Positions 1-7,701 of a stretch of 64,000 nt of DNA are shown one piece after another (the first letter of the stretch is position 1; every line of letters starts with the position of its first letter). Under the pieces are notes generated by a model. It searched no databases. It saw only the letters and a program-made list of their open reading frames with translations, and had not been told where the DNA came from. The stretch is taken from the NCBI GenBank assembly GCA_041624435.1, contig JBFJVB010000004.1, positions 6,900-70,899 of the forward strand, given 5' to 3'. A program made the translations under genes and the position numbers. This stretch comes from Oceanococcus sp041624435 (GTDB taxonomy: Bacteria; Pseudomonadota; Gammaproteobacteria; Nevskiales; Oceanococcaceae).

Positions 1-250
1 CCGCCACGCCGTGAGTGCCGCAGAGGCCGCGGACAAACCTGGCGACAGCATTATCAATCTGGCCAAGATTCCGGCCGACCGGCGCCAGTGCGCTCCGGTC
101 CATCTGCGGGCCTCACTGCAGGAAGCCTGGGAAACCTTCGAACAGACCGGCGCCGAAGCCCTGTTCGTGGAGCGTCAGACCCAGCATGATCAGAAAGTGA
201 CCTACGGCATCCTGACCCGCAAGGCTGTGGAAAAAGCCTATCGGCCATGA
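1..250 (+). CDS. ClC-type chloride channel, C-terminal CBS domain (partial)
   Basis: Open reading frame with no start inside the window; the frame runs in from the left edge (first full codon at base 2) and stops at 250, leaving about 82 residues. The tail reads like the second CBS domain found at the C-terminus of many proteobacterial ClC chloride channels or Cl-/H+ antiporters. Visible pieces are PVHLRASLQEAWETFEQTGAEALFV followed by TYGILTRKAVEKAYRP, the usual CBS pattern of a helix, a strand and a closing G(I/V)LTR turn. The membrane part lies outside the window, so the ClC assignment rests on the CBS tail alone; another CBS-domain protein is possible. Confidence 0.55.
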   Translation, partial: RHAVSAAEAADKPGDSIINLAKIPADRRQCAPVHLRASLQEAWETFEQTGAEALFVERQTQHDQKVTYGILTRKAVEKAYRP

Positions 251-335
251 GCCTGCCGGCTCTCTTCGGCGCTTTCCCAAGACCGAGGGAAGGAAGCTTT
301 TGGCCGTTAGCCTCGCAGCCCGTTAGAATCTGCCG

Positions 336-758
336 ATGCTCTGGATCAAAGCCTTTCACATCATCGCCATTGTCACCTGGTTCGCCGGCCTGTTCTACTT
401 GCCACGGCTGTTTGTCTATCACGCCGACACGACCGACGAAACTGGCAGCGCCCGGTTCAAGATCATGGAGCGACGCCTGCTGAAACTCACCAACGTGGGT
501 GCGGCCCTGAGCCTGGTCTTCGGTCTCTGGCTATTGCTGGGCTGGCGCGGGGACCTGCTCCACAGCGGCGGCTGGTTTCATGCGAAAATGGCCCTGGTGC
601 TGGGACTTTTCGCCTACCATCACATCTGCGGACGCTTCGTCTTCCAGTTCAGTCAGGACCGCAACACGCGCAGCGCCCGTTACTACCGGTTTTTCAATGA
701 GGTCCCGGCGCTGCTGCTGATCGGCATCGTGATTCTGGCGGTCGTCAAACCGTTCTGA
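336..758 (+). CDS. hemJ: Protoporphyrinogen IX oxidase, HemJ type
   Basis: The 140-residue integral membrane protein matches HemJ (former UPF0093) in length and layout. HemJ oxidises protoporphyrinogen IX to protoporphyrin IX in the inner membrane, the penultimate step of heme synthesis. Four hydrophobic segments are visible (about residues 2-27, 49-72, 80-104 and 112-138). The first carries the family signature KAFHIIAIVTWFAGLFYLPR, with the conserved His at residue 8, followed by LFVYH. The gene stands alone, followed by the convergent bfr. The neighbouring bacterioferritin binds heme, so proximity makes sense, but no co-regulation is visible. Confidence 0.88.
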   Translation: MLWIKAFHIIAIVTWFAGLFYLPRLFVYHADTTDETGSARFKIMERRLLKLTNVGAALSLVFGLWLLLGWRGDLLHSGGWFHAKMALVLGLFAYHHICGRFVFQFSQDRNTRSARYYRFFNEVPALLLIGIVILAVVKPF

Positions 759-769
759 GAAATCCGGCT

Positions 770-1234
770 TTACAGCTGGCTTTGCAGGTAGTTCTGCAGA
801 CCAACCTTGCCGATGATGTCCAGCTGAGTCTCCAGCCAGTCGATGTGCTCTTCTTCGCTTTCCTGAATCCGCACGAAGATCTCGCGGCTCACATAATCAC
901 CGGCTGATTCGCAATAGCTGATGGCTTCTCTGTACAGCGGATGAGCATCCAGCTCCAGGGCCAGGTCGGCGCGCAGGCATTCTTCAACGTTTTCGCCGAT
1001 CCGCAACCGCCCGAGATCCTGCATGTTCGGCAGGCCTTCCAGAAACAGGACTCGTTCGGTCAGGGTATCGGCGTGCTTCATCTCGTCGATCGACTCTTCG
1101 TACTCATGCTTGGCCAGGGCGCTCAGGCCCCAGTTCTTGTACATGCGCGAATGCAAAAAGTACTGATTGATTGCGGTCAGCTCTGCTTTCAGGCCACGGT
1201 TCAGATATTCGATGACCTTGGGATCGCCTTGCAT
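770..1234 (-). CDS. bfr: Bacterioferritin
   Basis: A 154-residue ferritin-like protein, full length for Bfr, which stores iron as a 24-subunit cytoplasmic shell with heme between subunit pairs. All expected ligands are present: ferroxidase residues Glu18, Glu51, His54, Glu94, Glu127 and His130, and the heme-binding Met52 in IDEMKHAD. The C-terminus GLQNYLQSQL is typical. It lies just downstream of bfd on the same strand, with 116 bases between them that contain a Fur-like palindrome (1333-1347), so it probably has its own iron-responsive promoter. Bfd would reduce the stored Fe(III) and release it. Confidence 0.96.
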   Translation of the reverse strand: MQGDPKVIEYLNRGLKAELTAINQYFLHSRMYKNWGLSALAKHEYEESIDEMKHADTLTERVLFLEGLPNMQDLGRLRIGENVEECLRADLALELDAHPLYREAISYCESAGDYVSREIFVRIQESEEEHIDWLETQLDIIGKVGLQNYLQSQL

Positions 1235-1332
1235 GAAGATACGCCTTGTAAATAGAGCCGTTAAGGATACGCCACTACGCCGCTGAAATCAACGTAAGCG
1301 ATTGTTTTTTAGCTATATTTTAGTGGTAGCAC

Positions 1333-1352
1333 GAATCAGAATGATTCGCATC
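1333..1352 (-). promoter_or_regulatory. Fur-like operator upstream of bfr
   Basis: Contains the perfect inverted repeat GAATCA-GAA-TGATTC (1333-1347), and on the minus strand reads ATGCGAATCATTCTGATTC, sharing the ATGCGAATCATT core with the boxes upstream of bfd. It ends within the last bases of bfd and lies about 100 bases 5' of the bfr start. Assignment to Fur is by resemblance to the Fur box and by the iron genes around it. Confidence 0.5.
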
Positions 1353-1548
1353 AAGCGACTTCATCCCAGACCTCGGACACCTGCGTATCGATCACGCTAT
1401 CCAGCACCCGCTTGGCTTCCGGCAAGCATTTGCCGCAGCAGGTCCCGGCACGGGTGGCCATGCACAGGCCCTTGATGCTGCGCACCCCTTCGGCGGCCGC
1501 CTGTTCAATTTGCCGTTCATTGACGGCATTGCAGACACAGATATACAT
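1351..1548 (-). CDS. bfd: Bacterioferritin-associated ferredoxin
   Basis: A 65-residue [2Fe-2S] protein with the Bfd pattern: MYICVC at the N-terminus (Cys4, Cys6) and GTCCGKC (Cys38 and Cys41 as the second ligand pair, Cys37 extra). Bfd docks on bacterioferritin and passes electrons to the heme so that stored iron is reduced and released. It is made under iron starvation in well-studied relatives, which fits the two Fur-like boxes directly upstream (1563-1620), shared with the divergent porin gene. The BFD_Fer2 helix-turn-helix fold fills the whole protein. Confidence 0.95.
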   Translation of the reverse strand: MYICVCNAVNERQIEQAAAEGVRSIKGLCMATRAGTCCGKCLPEAKRVLDSVIDTQVSEVWDEVA

Positions 1549-1562
1549 GGGCCAATCAAAAC

Positions 1563-1581
1563 GTAAATGCGAATCGTTGTC
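1563..1581. promoter_or_regulatory. Fur-like box (bfd-proximal)
   Basis: GTAAATGCGAATCGTTGTC matches 13 of 19 positions of the classical Fur box GATAATGATAATCATTATC. It lies 15 bases upstream of bfd and about 120 bases upstream of the divergent porin gene, so it could repress both under iron-replete conditions. Confidence 0.6.
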
Positions 1582-1601
1582 AATAGCGTTTGCGATATTT
1601 T

Positions 1602-1620
1602 GTTAATGCGAATCATTGTT
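1602..1620. promoter_or_regulatory. Fur-like box (central, between bfd and porin gene)
   Basis: GTTAATGCGAATCATTGTT matches 14 of 19 positions of the classical Fur box and repeats the AATGCGAATC core of the box 39 bases away. Two such boxes in one divergent intergenic region strongly suggest iron control of both bfd and the porin/FMN-binding/PepSY genes. Confidence 0.65.
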
Positions 1621-1697
1621 ATTTGCATTTATCGCGGCTATGCTCTGCCTCAACGCCGGATCATCGGCACTTCATCACTCAGTATCAGGGAGCAAAA

Positions 1698-2795
1698 ATG
1701 CACAAGCCGTTCATCCTCGGCGCGGCTCTGGCCGCGGCAGGTATCACCCAGGCCGCTGCGGCCCCCAGCCTGGAAGAGCTGACCGCCATCGTGAATGCGC
1801 AACAAGACCAGATTGATGCCATGCAACAGTCTGCCGACCGCGGCCGAACCCACATTGGCGGCTACGGCGAGTTGCACGCCAATTTCAATCAGGGCGGCGA
1901 CAACGAGCTGGACTTTCACCGTTTTGTGTTGTTTTTCGGCCATGATTTCAACGACCGCCTGCGCTTTCGTTCCGAGTTCGAACTGGAACACGCGCTGGCC
2001 GGCGACGGCAAGCCGGGCGAAGTCGAACTGGAACAGGCCTTCATCGAATATGACTGGAGCGCCGGCTCGGTGCTACGCGCAGGGGTGATGCTGGTTCCAG
2101 TCGGCATCCTTAACGAAACGCACGAGCCCACGACGTTCTACGGAGTCGAGCGTAACCGGGTGGAAAACCGGATCTTGCCGTCCACCTGGTGGGAAGCCGG
2201 CGCGGCCTGGTCCCAGACGCTGGGTGATTCGGGCCTGAGCTACGATGTTTTCCTGCACGGCGGCCTGGAAACTGATCTGAGCGGCGGCGGCCCGATTCGC
2301 AGCGGCCGGCAGAAGGTGGCAGAAGCGGTGGCCAATGATTTCGCCGCGACCGCCAGACTGCGTTACCAGGGCATCGCCGGCCTGCAGTTGTCCGCCAGCC
2401 TGCAGTATCAGCAGGATCTGTCCCAGCAAGCGGGGGACGGCATTGATGACGCCATGCTGTTCACCACCCACGCCATCCTGAACCGGGGCATGTTCGGCCT
2501 GCGCGCGCTGTTTGCCCAATGGAACATCGAGGGCTCTGCGGCCCAGGCCCTGGCGCGTGACCGGATCGGCGGCTGGTATGTTGAACCGCAGTTGCGGCCG
2601 AGCGCCTGCTGGGGTGTCTTCGCCCGCTACAGCGCCCTGGAACAGACCCGTGATGCCGAGGAAACCAATCTGTCGGCCGGGATCAACTTCTGGCCGCACG
2701 AACAGGTCGTGCTCAAGGCGGACTACAGTCACCGGGACAATCCGAACAACTCCACCGCCAAAGCGTTCAATCTGGGTCTGGGCTACCAGTTCTAG
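1698..2795 (+). CDS. Outer-membrane porin-like beta-barrel, probably iron-regulated
   Basis: From ATG 1698 (preceded by CAGGGAG at 1686-1692) the product is 365 residues: a signal peptide (MHKPFILGAALAAAGITQAAAA), a short coiled-coil (residues about 23-42, SLEELTAIVNAQQDQIDAMQ), then a beta-rich barrel with alternating aromatic strands, ending in LGLGYQF with the C-terminal Phe typical of Bam substrates. The frame stays open further upstream, but that part overlaps the Fur boxes and lacks a signal peptide. It probably lets small solutes across the outer membrane. The next gene starts directly after the stop, and the pair shares the iron-responsive promoter region, so a role in iron or chelate uptake is inferred. 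The substrate is unknown. Confidence 0.75.
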   Translation: MHKPFILGAALAAAGITQAAAAPSLEELTAIVNAQQDQIDAMQQSADRGRTHIGGYGELHANFNQGGDNELDFHRFVLFFGHDFNDRLRFRSEFELEHALAGDGKPGEVELEQAFIEYDWSAGSVLRAGVMLVPVGILNETHEPTTFYGVERNRVENRILPSTWWEAGAAWSQTLGDSGLSYDVFLHGGLETDLSGGGPIRSGRQKVAEAVANDFAATARLRYQGIAGLQLSASLQYQQDLSQQAGDGIDDAMLFTTHAILNRGMFGLRALFAQWNIEGSAAQALARDRIGGWYVEPQLRPSACWGVFARYSALEQTRDAEETNLSAGINFWPHEQVVLKADYSHRDNPNNSTAKAFNLGLGYQF

Positions 2796-3299
2796 ATGAT
2801 CAAAGCGTCGTTACTTGCGGTTGCCGTGATGCTGTCCTGGGGTGCGTGTGCCGAGGACATCATCATGGCGCCGGATGCCTTCGTGGAGGAAGCCTTTGAT
2901 GGTCAGCCGCCCGATTCGGCAACCCTCTGGCTGACCGGCACCTTGCGCGAGCGTGCGCAGATGATCCTGGGCCATGCCCCGGTCAGTTTACGGGTGCGCT
3001 ACTGGCGGCAGGCGGACCGCAGCGCCTGGATCCTGGAGGAAATTGGCAAGGAATCACCGATCACGGCCGGTTTCGTGGTCGAGGACGGCCGCCTGAAACA
3101 GGCGGAAGTACTGATCTATCGGGAAAGTCGCGGGGGTGAGATCCGCTTCCGCAGCTTTCTCCGCCAGTTCTCCGGTGGCCGCCTGCGCGACAACGCCCTG
3201 GACTCAACGATCGACAATATCAGCAGCGCCACGCTCTCGGTTCGGGCGATGCAGCGCATGGCCAGTCTGGCCTTGTTGCTGGATGAAAGCAGCCGCTGA
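2796..3299 (+). CDS. Exported FMN-binding domain protein
   Basis: A 167-residue protein with a signal peptide (MIKASLLAVAVMLSWGACA) and a C-terminal FMN-binding domain. The domain ends in DNISSATLSVRAMQRMASLAL, close to the (S/D)GAT(S/T) motif in which FMN is covalently linked to Thr in NqrC/RnfG-like domains; here the motif reads SSATLS. The start follows the porin stop with no gap, and the stop overlaps the start of the PepSY protein by one base, so the three are translationally coupled. Inference: a periplasmic flavoprotein carrying electrons from the PepSY membrane protein to a periplasmic acceptor such as ferric iron. Confidence 0.72.
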   Translation: MIKASLLAVAVMLSWGACAEDIIMAPDAFVEEAFDGQPPDSATLWLTGTLRERAQMILGHAPVSLRVRYWRQADRSAWILEEIGKESPITAGFVVEDGRLKQAEVLIYRESRGGEIRFRSFLRQFSGGRLRDNALDSTIDNISSATLSVRAMQRMASLALLLDESSR

Positions 3300-4075
3300 T
3301 GCGCCGTAAATTATCCAACTGGCATCAGCGCATCGGCCTGATCAGTCTGGGCCTGCTCAGCTGGCTGGCCGTAACCGGCGTGCTCCTGAATCACGCCGAT
3401 CATCTGGGCCTGGACCGGCCGATCGGCGCGCCACTGGTGGCGCGACTGTATGGCATCGAAGCGGACTGCAGTGATCGCGCCTGGGACCTGGCCGGCCAGA
3501 CGCTGGTCGATTGCGGCGACACCGTACTGCTCGCCAGTCAGCCCCTGGACGCGCTCCAGGGACCGGTGCATGGCGGGCTGGTCTGGCGTGAGCTGGGTTT
3601 TGTCGCGACCGCTCAGGGCTTGCTGCTGCTCGGCCCGCAGGGCGAACGGGTCGAATGGGTGGCAAGCGAGCTGTTGCCTGGCCGTCCCCTGCGCCTGGGC
3701 CTGTTGCCCCAGCAACTGGTGCTGCAAACACCGGCGGGAATTTTTGCCAGCGATGAAAACCTGAACCGCTGGACCAGCGTCGATCCCGATAGCGAAGTGG
3801 TGTGGAGCCGGACCCGGCAACTCGATCCGGCGCAGCGGGATCAGGCGCAGGCCTTGGCCGCGGTACGGCAGCTGTCCTGGACCAAGCTCCTGCAGGATCT
3901 GCACAGCGGCCGGATCATCGGTCTTGCCGGCCGGATTCTGGCCGATCTGGGCGCCCTGTCCATCCTGATTCTGGCCCTGCTGGGGCTGATCCTGTCCCAG
4001 GGGTTCAGCCGCAAACGACCTCGCCGAGCAGCGGCTCCAACTGACGCAGAGCGCGACGATACACCGAGCGTTTGA
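3299..4075 (+). CDS. PepSY-associated transmembrane protein
   Basis: A 258-residue inner-membrane protein with an N-terminal helix (WHQRIGLISLGLLSWLAVTG, residues 8-27), a large periplasmic part (about residues 30-195), and a C-terminal LHSGRIIG motif followed by a second helix (about residues 212-240). The His-containing membrane motifs at each end (WHQRIG, LHSGRI) are those of PepSY-TM proteins, several of which are heme-containing inner-membrane reductases such as FpvG of the pyoverdine system. It is coupled to the FMN-binding protein upstream. The last 71 bases overlap the 3' end of the convergent rppH. Reductase function is inferred from family and neighbours. Confidence 0.7.
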   Translation: MRRKLSNWHQRIGLISLGLLSWLAVTGVLLNHADHLGLDRPIGAPLVARLYGIEADCSDRAWDLAGQTLVDCGDTVLLASQPLDALQGPVHGGLVWRELGFVATAQGLLLLGPQGERVEWVASELLPGRPLRLGLLPQQLVLQTPAGIFASDENLNRWTSVDPDSEVVWSRTRQLDPAQRDQAQALAAVRQLSWTKLLQDLHSGRIIGLAGRILADLGALSILILALLGLILSQGFSRKRPRRAAAPTDAERDDTPSV

Positions 4076-4490
4076 AGAAGATCACATCATTGGGTGGATA
4101 CCAGTAATCCACCCAGCGCCACTCGTCGAATTCCGGCTTGTCGCTGCCGTGAAAATGCACGGCTGATTCTTCACCGGTCAAGCGCAGCAAGAACCATTTC
4201 TGCTTCTGGCCGATACACAGCGGCTGCTTGTGCCGACGAATAAAGCGCATCGGCAAACGGTAGCGCAGCCATCCCTTGGTGCAGCCCAGAACCTGGACAT
4301 CGTGTTCTCGCAGGCCCAATTCTTCATGCAGTTCACGAAAAAGGGCCTGTTCGGGCGATTCACCACGCTGGATTCCGCCCTGCGGAAATTGCCAAGCGTC
4401 CTGACCGGCCCGCTTCGCCCACATCACCTGTTTATCAGCTCCGAGTACCACGATACCGACATTAGGCCGAAATCCATCAGCGTCGATCAT
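4005..4490 (-). CDS. rppH: RNA pyrophosphohydrolase
   Basis: A 161-residue Nudix enzyme that removes pyrophosphate from triphosphorylated mRNA 5' ends and so triggers RNase E-dependent decay. The Nudix box is complete at residues 38-60 (Gly38, Glu44, Arg52-Glu53, Glu56-Glu57, Gly59). The N-terminus (MIDADGFRPNVGIVVLG) and the WQFPQGGI stretch are diagnostic for RppH rather than other Nudix enzymes. It is divergent from a HAD phosphatase gene, as in pseudomonads. The 3' end overlaps the convergent PepSY gene by 71 bases. Confidence 0.95.
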   Translation of the reverse strand: MIDADGFRPNVGIVVLGADKQVMWAKRAGQDAWQFPQGGIQRGESPEQALFRELHEELGLREHDVQVLGCTKGWLRYRLPMRFIRRHKQPLCIGQKQKWFLLRLTGEESAVHFHGSDKPEFDEWRWVDYWYPPNDVIFFKRSVYRRALRQLEPLLGEVVCG

Positions 4491-4633
4491 CGTCTTCTTT
4501 CTAGAATTAAACTTTGTTCATTCTTCCATATCGGCGCCTCAACACCAACTGGCCAGCCTGCACAGACCTGCTGGACATGCTTCTGGCCGCAGCCTGAGTC
4601 ACAATATGCGCCATTCCCATCGGCCGACCCCAT

Positions 4634-5284
4634 ATGCAACTCGCCCTGTTTGACCTGGACAATACCCTGCTCGCTGGCGACAGCGACTACTTGTGGGGCC
4701 GTTTTCTGGTCGACAAGGGGCTGGTCGATGGCGCCAGCTATGAAGCTCAGAACCGCCAGTTTTATGAGGATTACAAGGCAGGCCAGCTGGACATCCACGA
4801 ATTTGCCCGTTTCAGCCTGGGCCGGCTGGGGGAATTCGAGATGACCGCGTTGCAACAATGGCGGGAGGAATTTGTCGAGTCCCGCATCAAGCCGATCGTG
4901 GCCAGCCGCACGCAGGCCCTGCTGCAACAGCATCGTGAGGCCGCGCGTGAACTGGTGATCATTACCGCCACCAACAGTTTCATCACCGCGCCGATTGCCA
5001 GGCATCTGGGGGTGCCGCACCTGCTGGGCACCGATGGTGAGATCGTCAATCAGCGTTTCACCGGCAACATCCAGGGCACGCCCTGCTTTCAGGACGGCAA
5101 GATCAAGAAGCTGGAAGCCTGGCTGGAAGGTCGCCCGGCACCGTCAGAAACCTGGTTCTACAGCGATTCCATCAACGACGCCCCGCTGCTGGAGTGGGCT
5201 GACCATCCGTACGCCGTCGACCCCTGCCCCAAACTTGCTGCCCTGGCCCAGGCCAAAGGCTGGCCGATCATGACGCTACGCTGA
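4634..5284 (+). CDS. HAD-IB family phosphatase
   Basis: A 216-residue haloacid-dehalogenase-type phosphatase of the SerB-like HAD-IB subfamily. Motif I is FDLDNT (Asp7 nucleophile, Asp9), motif II lies near VIITATNS, and motif IV is YSDSINDAPLLE. Between motifs I and II is a helical cap (about residues 15-85). Proteins of this kind next to rppH have been annotated as histidinol-phosphatase-like or phosphoserine-phosphatase-like, but the substrate cannot be read from sequence. It diverges from rppH across 143 bases, which must hold both promoters. Confidence 0.85.
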   Translation: MQLALFDLDNTLLAGDSDYLWGRFLVDKGLVDGASYEAQNRQFYEDYKAGQLDIHEFARFSLGRLGEFEMTALQQWREEFVESRIKPIVASRTQALLQQHREAARELVIITATNSFITAPIARHLGVPHLLGTDGEIVNQRFTGNIQGTPCFQDGKIKKLEAWLEGRPAPSETWFYSDSINDAPLLEWADHPYAVDPCPKLAALAQAKGWPIMTLR

Positions 5285-5325
5285 AGCCGCCAGGCCTGCC
5301 GCAGACCCAGGACTCACCGAGCCAT

Positions 5326-5345
5326 GCGCCAGCAGTGCCTGGCGC
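5326..5345. terminator. Hairpin between convergent genes
   Basis: Perfect 7-bp inverted repeat GCGCCAG / CTGGCGC around the loop CAGTGC, placed between the ends of the HAD phosphatase (plus) and the IMPase-family gene (minus). No T-tract follows on either strand, so if it acts as a terminator it is a weak or factor-assisted one. Confidence 0.3.
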
Positions 5346-5350
5346 GAACG

Positions 5351-6124
5351 TCAATCCTCCAGGGACATCCGTGCCAGCAGATCGGCATGCAGAGCCGCAT
5401 TGGCCGCGACCACGCTGGTGGTATTCAGGCCGATATCCGCCCCGTCCAGATCACAGATCACGCCACCGGCTTCGCGCAAGATCACGCTATTGGCCGCAAT
5501 ATCCAGAATATTGACATCGGACTCCACCACCGCGTCAATCCGCCCGGCGGACAGCAAGTGGTAGTGATAGAAATCACCGTAACCGCGAATGCGATGCACC
5601 TGGCCGGTCAACTCGCCCAACGCCGCCCAGCGCCTGGGTTGCCGCGACAGGCTACCGATATTGCCGGTGGACAGAGTTGCCCAGGCCCATTGATCCACGC
5701 TGCTGGTTTTGAGCGCCGCACCGTTCAGAAAAGCACCTTGGCCCTGCTGCGCCCAGGCCAGTTCTTCGAACAGCGGCGCTGAAGACACGCCCAGCACCAG
5801 CTTGCCCCCGCGCAGCAGCGCAATCTGGGTCGAGATGAAGGGATAACCACGCACGAAACTCTTGGTGCCATCCAGCGGATCGATCAGCCAGACCGCCTCG
5901 GCATCCATGTCGTACTGGCCGGTTTCCTCGCCAAAAAAACCAAAGCCCGGACAGGCGGCATCGAGAATCTCCCGAATGCGGTTCTCGCAAGCCACATCGA
6001 CCTCGGTCACCGGACTCTGGTCCGCCTTGATGGTGACGGAAAAATTCTGCCGATAGGCGCCGCGAATAATTTCGCCGGCGGCCCGGGCCGCGTCCAGCGC
6101 CGCCTTGAGTTCTTTGCTTTGCAC
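5351..6124 (-). CDS. Inositol-monophosphatase family phosphatase (HisN/SuhB-like)
   Basis: About 257 residues from GTG 6124, which has AGGA about nine bases upstream; a TTG start at 6160 would add twelve residues with no family support. Metal-binding motifs of the lithium-sensitive phosphatase fold are present: GEET near residue 67, WLIDPLDGTKSF near residue 80, and NILDIAANSVILREAGG near residue 208 in place of the usual WDxAAG. The Mg-dependent enzyme hydrolyses a small phosphomonoester; inositol-1-phosphate, histidinol phosphate and PAP-type substrates are all possible. It lies 42 bases after btuF on the same strand and may be co-transcribed with the B12 genes, though no B12 step obviously needs it. 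Confidence 0.8.
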   Translation of the reverse strand: MQSKELKAALDAARAAGEIIRGAYRQNFSVTIKADQSPVTEVDVACENRIREILDAACPGFGFFGEETGQYDMDAEAVWLIDPLDGTKSFVRGYPFISTQIALLRGGKLVLGVSSAPLFEELAWAQQGQGAFLNGAALKTSSVDQWAWATLSTGNIGSLSRQPRRWAALGELTGQVHRIRGYGDFYHYHLLSAGRIDAVVESDVNILDIAANSVILREAGGVICDLDGADIGLNTTSVVAANAALHADLLARMSLED

Positions 6125-6166
6125 GATCGATGTCCTGGTGAGCGGCGCGCATGATACCAAGCCCGA

Positions 6167-7054
6167 TCAATCCTGGCGTGCCCGCTCCAGTCGCTCGCAC
6201 AGCTGCGTCGCCCCGTCGAGGATGCGGGCGGTATAGCGTTGCAGCAATTCCGGGGGAATGGCGTACACGTGGCCGTTGGCCACCGCCGGCAACTGCGGCC
6301 AACGCTGCCAGCCCGCCAGGCCGGCCCCGTCTTGCGTATCTTCACCACCGGCCACAATCACCTGGGGACGACGGGCCAGCACGGCCTCAACGCTCACCCG
6401 GGGAGCCAGCGGCCTGGCCTCGGCGAATACGTTGTAGCCGCCACACATTTCGATCAGGGCGCTGATCACATGCTCGCCATTCAGGGTTTGCAAAGGCTCA
6501 TGCCAGACCTGATAGAACACACTGACCGGCTGCGGTGTCGCGTAACGGCGCCGCAGGGCCGTCAGGCGCTCATCAAAGGCCCGTGCCGCCCCCAGGCCGG
6601 CTTGTTCACGCCCGCTCAGCTGACCCAGCTGACGCAGGGAACGCGAAATACTCGCCAGATCTCGCGGCTCTTCAACGAAGACCGGGACACCCAGGCGCTC
6701 CAGCTGTTCGATCAGTCGCGCACTGTTGCCGGTCTGCCAGGCCAGAACCAGATCCGGCTGCTGTTGCAGAATCGCCTCGACGCTCAAGCTGTTGAACGCG
6801 CCGACCCGTGGAATCCCCTGGGCCTGTGGCGGGTGATCGGGAAAATCCAGCACACCGACCAGGCGTTCGCCGGCCCCGATGGCGAACAGGTTTTCCACAA
6901 AATGCGGTGCCAGGGCCACGATACGCCGGGCTGGCTGGTCCAGCACCAGCCGCTGACCGCGCGCATCGTGCAGCGCGATGGGCTGCGCGACACTGAGCGC
7001 ACTCAGCATCCAGCCGGCCACCAGCGCCAGCCACCGGGCGCTACGCCGCGCCAT
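6167..7054 (-). CDS. btuF: Periplasmic cobalamin-binding protein of ABC importer
   Basis: The 295-residue protein has a signal peptide (residues 1 to about 24, ending SALSVAQP) and two class III periplasmic binding lobes. PARRIVALAPHFVENLFAIGAGERLVGV and the WQTGNS and GGYNVFAEA stretches are typical of BtuF and related siderophore/heme binders. The start is ATG 7054, overlapping the cobC stop by one base (TGATG). With the CobC gene, the BtuCD-like permease and ATPase and the divergent riboswitch-controlled receptor nearby, vitamin B12 is the best ligand call. A heme or siderophore ligand cannot be excluded from sequence. Confidence 0.85.
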   Translation of the reverse strand: MARRSARWLALVAGWMLSALSVAQPIALHDARGQRLVLDQPARRIVALAPHFVENLFAIGAGERLVGVLDFPDHPPQAQGIPRVGAFNSLSVEAILQQQPDLVLAWQTGNSARLIEQLERLGVPVFVEEPRDLASISRSLRQLGQLSGREQAGLGAARAFDERLTALRRRYATPQPVSVFYQVWHEPLQTLNGEHVISALIEMCGGYNVFAEARPLAPRVSVEAVLARRPQVIVAGGEDTQDGAGLAGWQRWPQLPAVANGHVYAIPPELLQRYTARILDGATQLCERLERARQD

Positions 7055-7674
7055 CAAGCCTGGCCGAAGTCGCGCAAGCCGGCCGCCGGATTGTGGTAGC
7101 GCAAGCGGGCAAAGCCCTGACGCTCGACGTAATGAATGCCGGACAGACAGGCGTAAGGCACATCCAGGGTGAAGATCTGCTGCAAGGGCATGCCCAGCAC
7201 ATGCGCAAGCAAGGCCCGTATCACCCCACCGTGCGTCACCAGCAGAATGCGCTGCCCGGAGGCGTCCTGCAGGCAGCGCCCGAAAGCCGCGATAACGCGG
7301 GCCTGCATCGCGTCCGCGGGTTCTCCACCTGGCGGCACGCGACCGACCGGATCTCGATAATACGCCTCAACGGCGGCCGGGTCCTGCTGCCAGAGCTGCT
7401 CCCGGAGCTGCCCTTCCCATTGACCGAAACTCAGCTCCCGCCAGTCTTCATCAATGCGCAGCGGCAAGCCCAGACGCTCGGCCTGGGCTTCGGCGAACAG
7501 CCGGCAGCGCTGCAAGGGCGAGCTGACAATGCAATCCCAGTGCGGCTGCGGATGACTCTCCAGCGCGGTGCGCATCTGGGACCAGCCCGTCTGGCTCAGC
7601 GTCACATCGGTGGCGCCGCGAAAGATTTCGCCGCCTTCGCATTCGCCGTGTCTGAGTACATCCAAATGAATCAC
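7054..7674 (-). CDS. cobC: Histidine-phosphatase family, probable alpha-ribazole phosphatase
   Basis: A 206-residue phosphoglycerate-mutase-like phosphatase. The catalytic RHGE motif is at residues 8-11 (LRHGECEG), the second histidine in LLVTHGGVIRALL, with WRELSFGQWEG between them. This fits CobC, which dephosphorylates alpha-ribazole 5'-phosphate in assembly of the cobalamin lower ligand. The position inside the B12 uptake operon (4 to 28 bases from its neighbours) supports this over a generic phosphatase. No other cobalamin synthesis gene is in the window, so a salvage role is likely. Confidence 0.82.
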   Translation of the reverse strand: MIHLDVLRHGECEGGEIFRGATDVTLSQTGWSQMRTALESHPQPHWDCIVSSPLQRCRLFAEAQAERLGLPLRIDEDWRELSFGQWEGQLREQLWQQDPAAVEAYYRDPVGRVPPGGEPADAMQARVIAAFGRCLQDASGQRILLVTHGGVIRALLAHVLGMPLQQIFTLDVPYACLSGIHYVERQGFARLRYHNPAAGLRDFGQA

Positions 7675-7701
7675 GTCTGCTCCTGAAAATCCGAATCCTG
7701 A

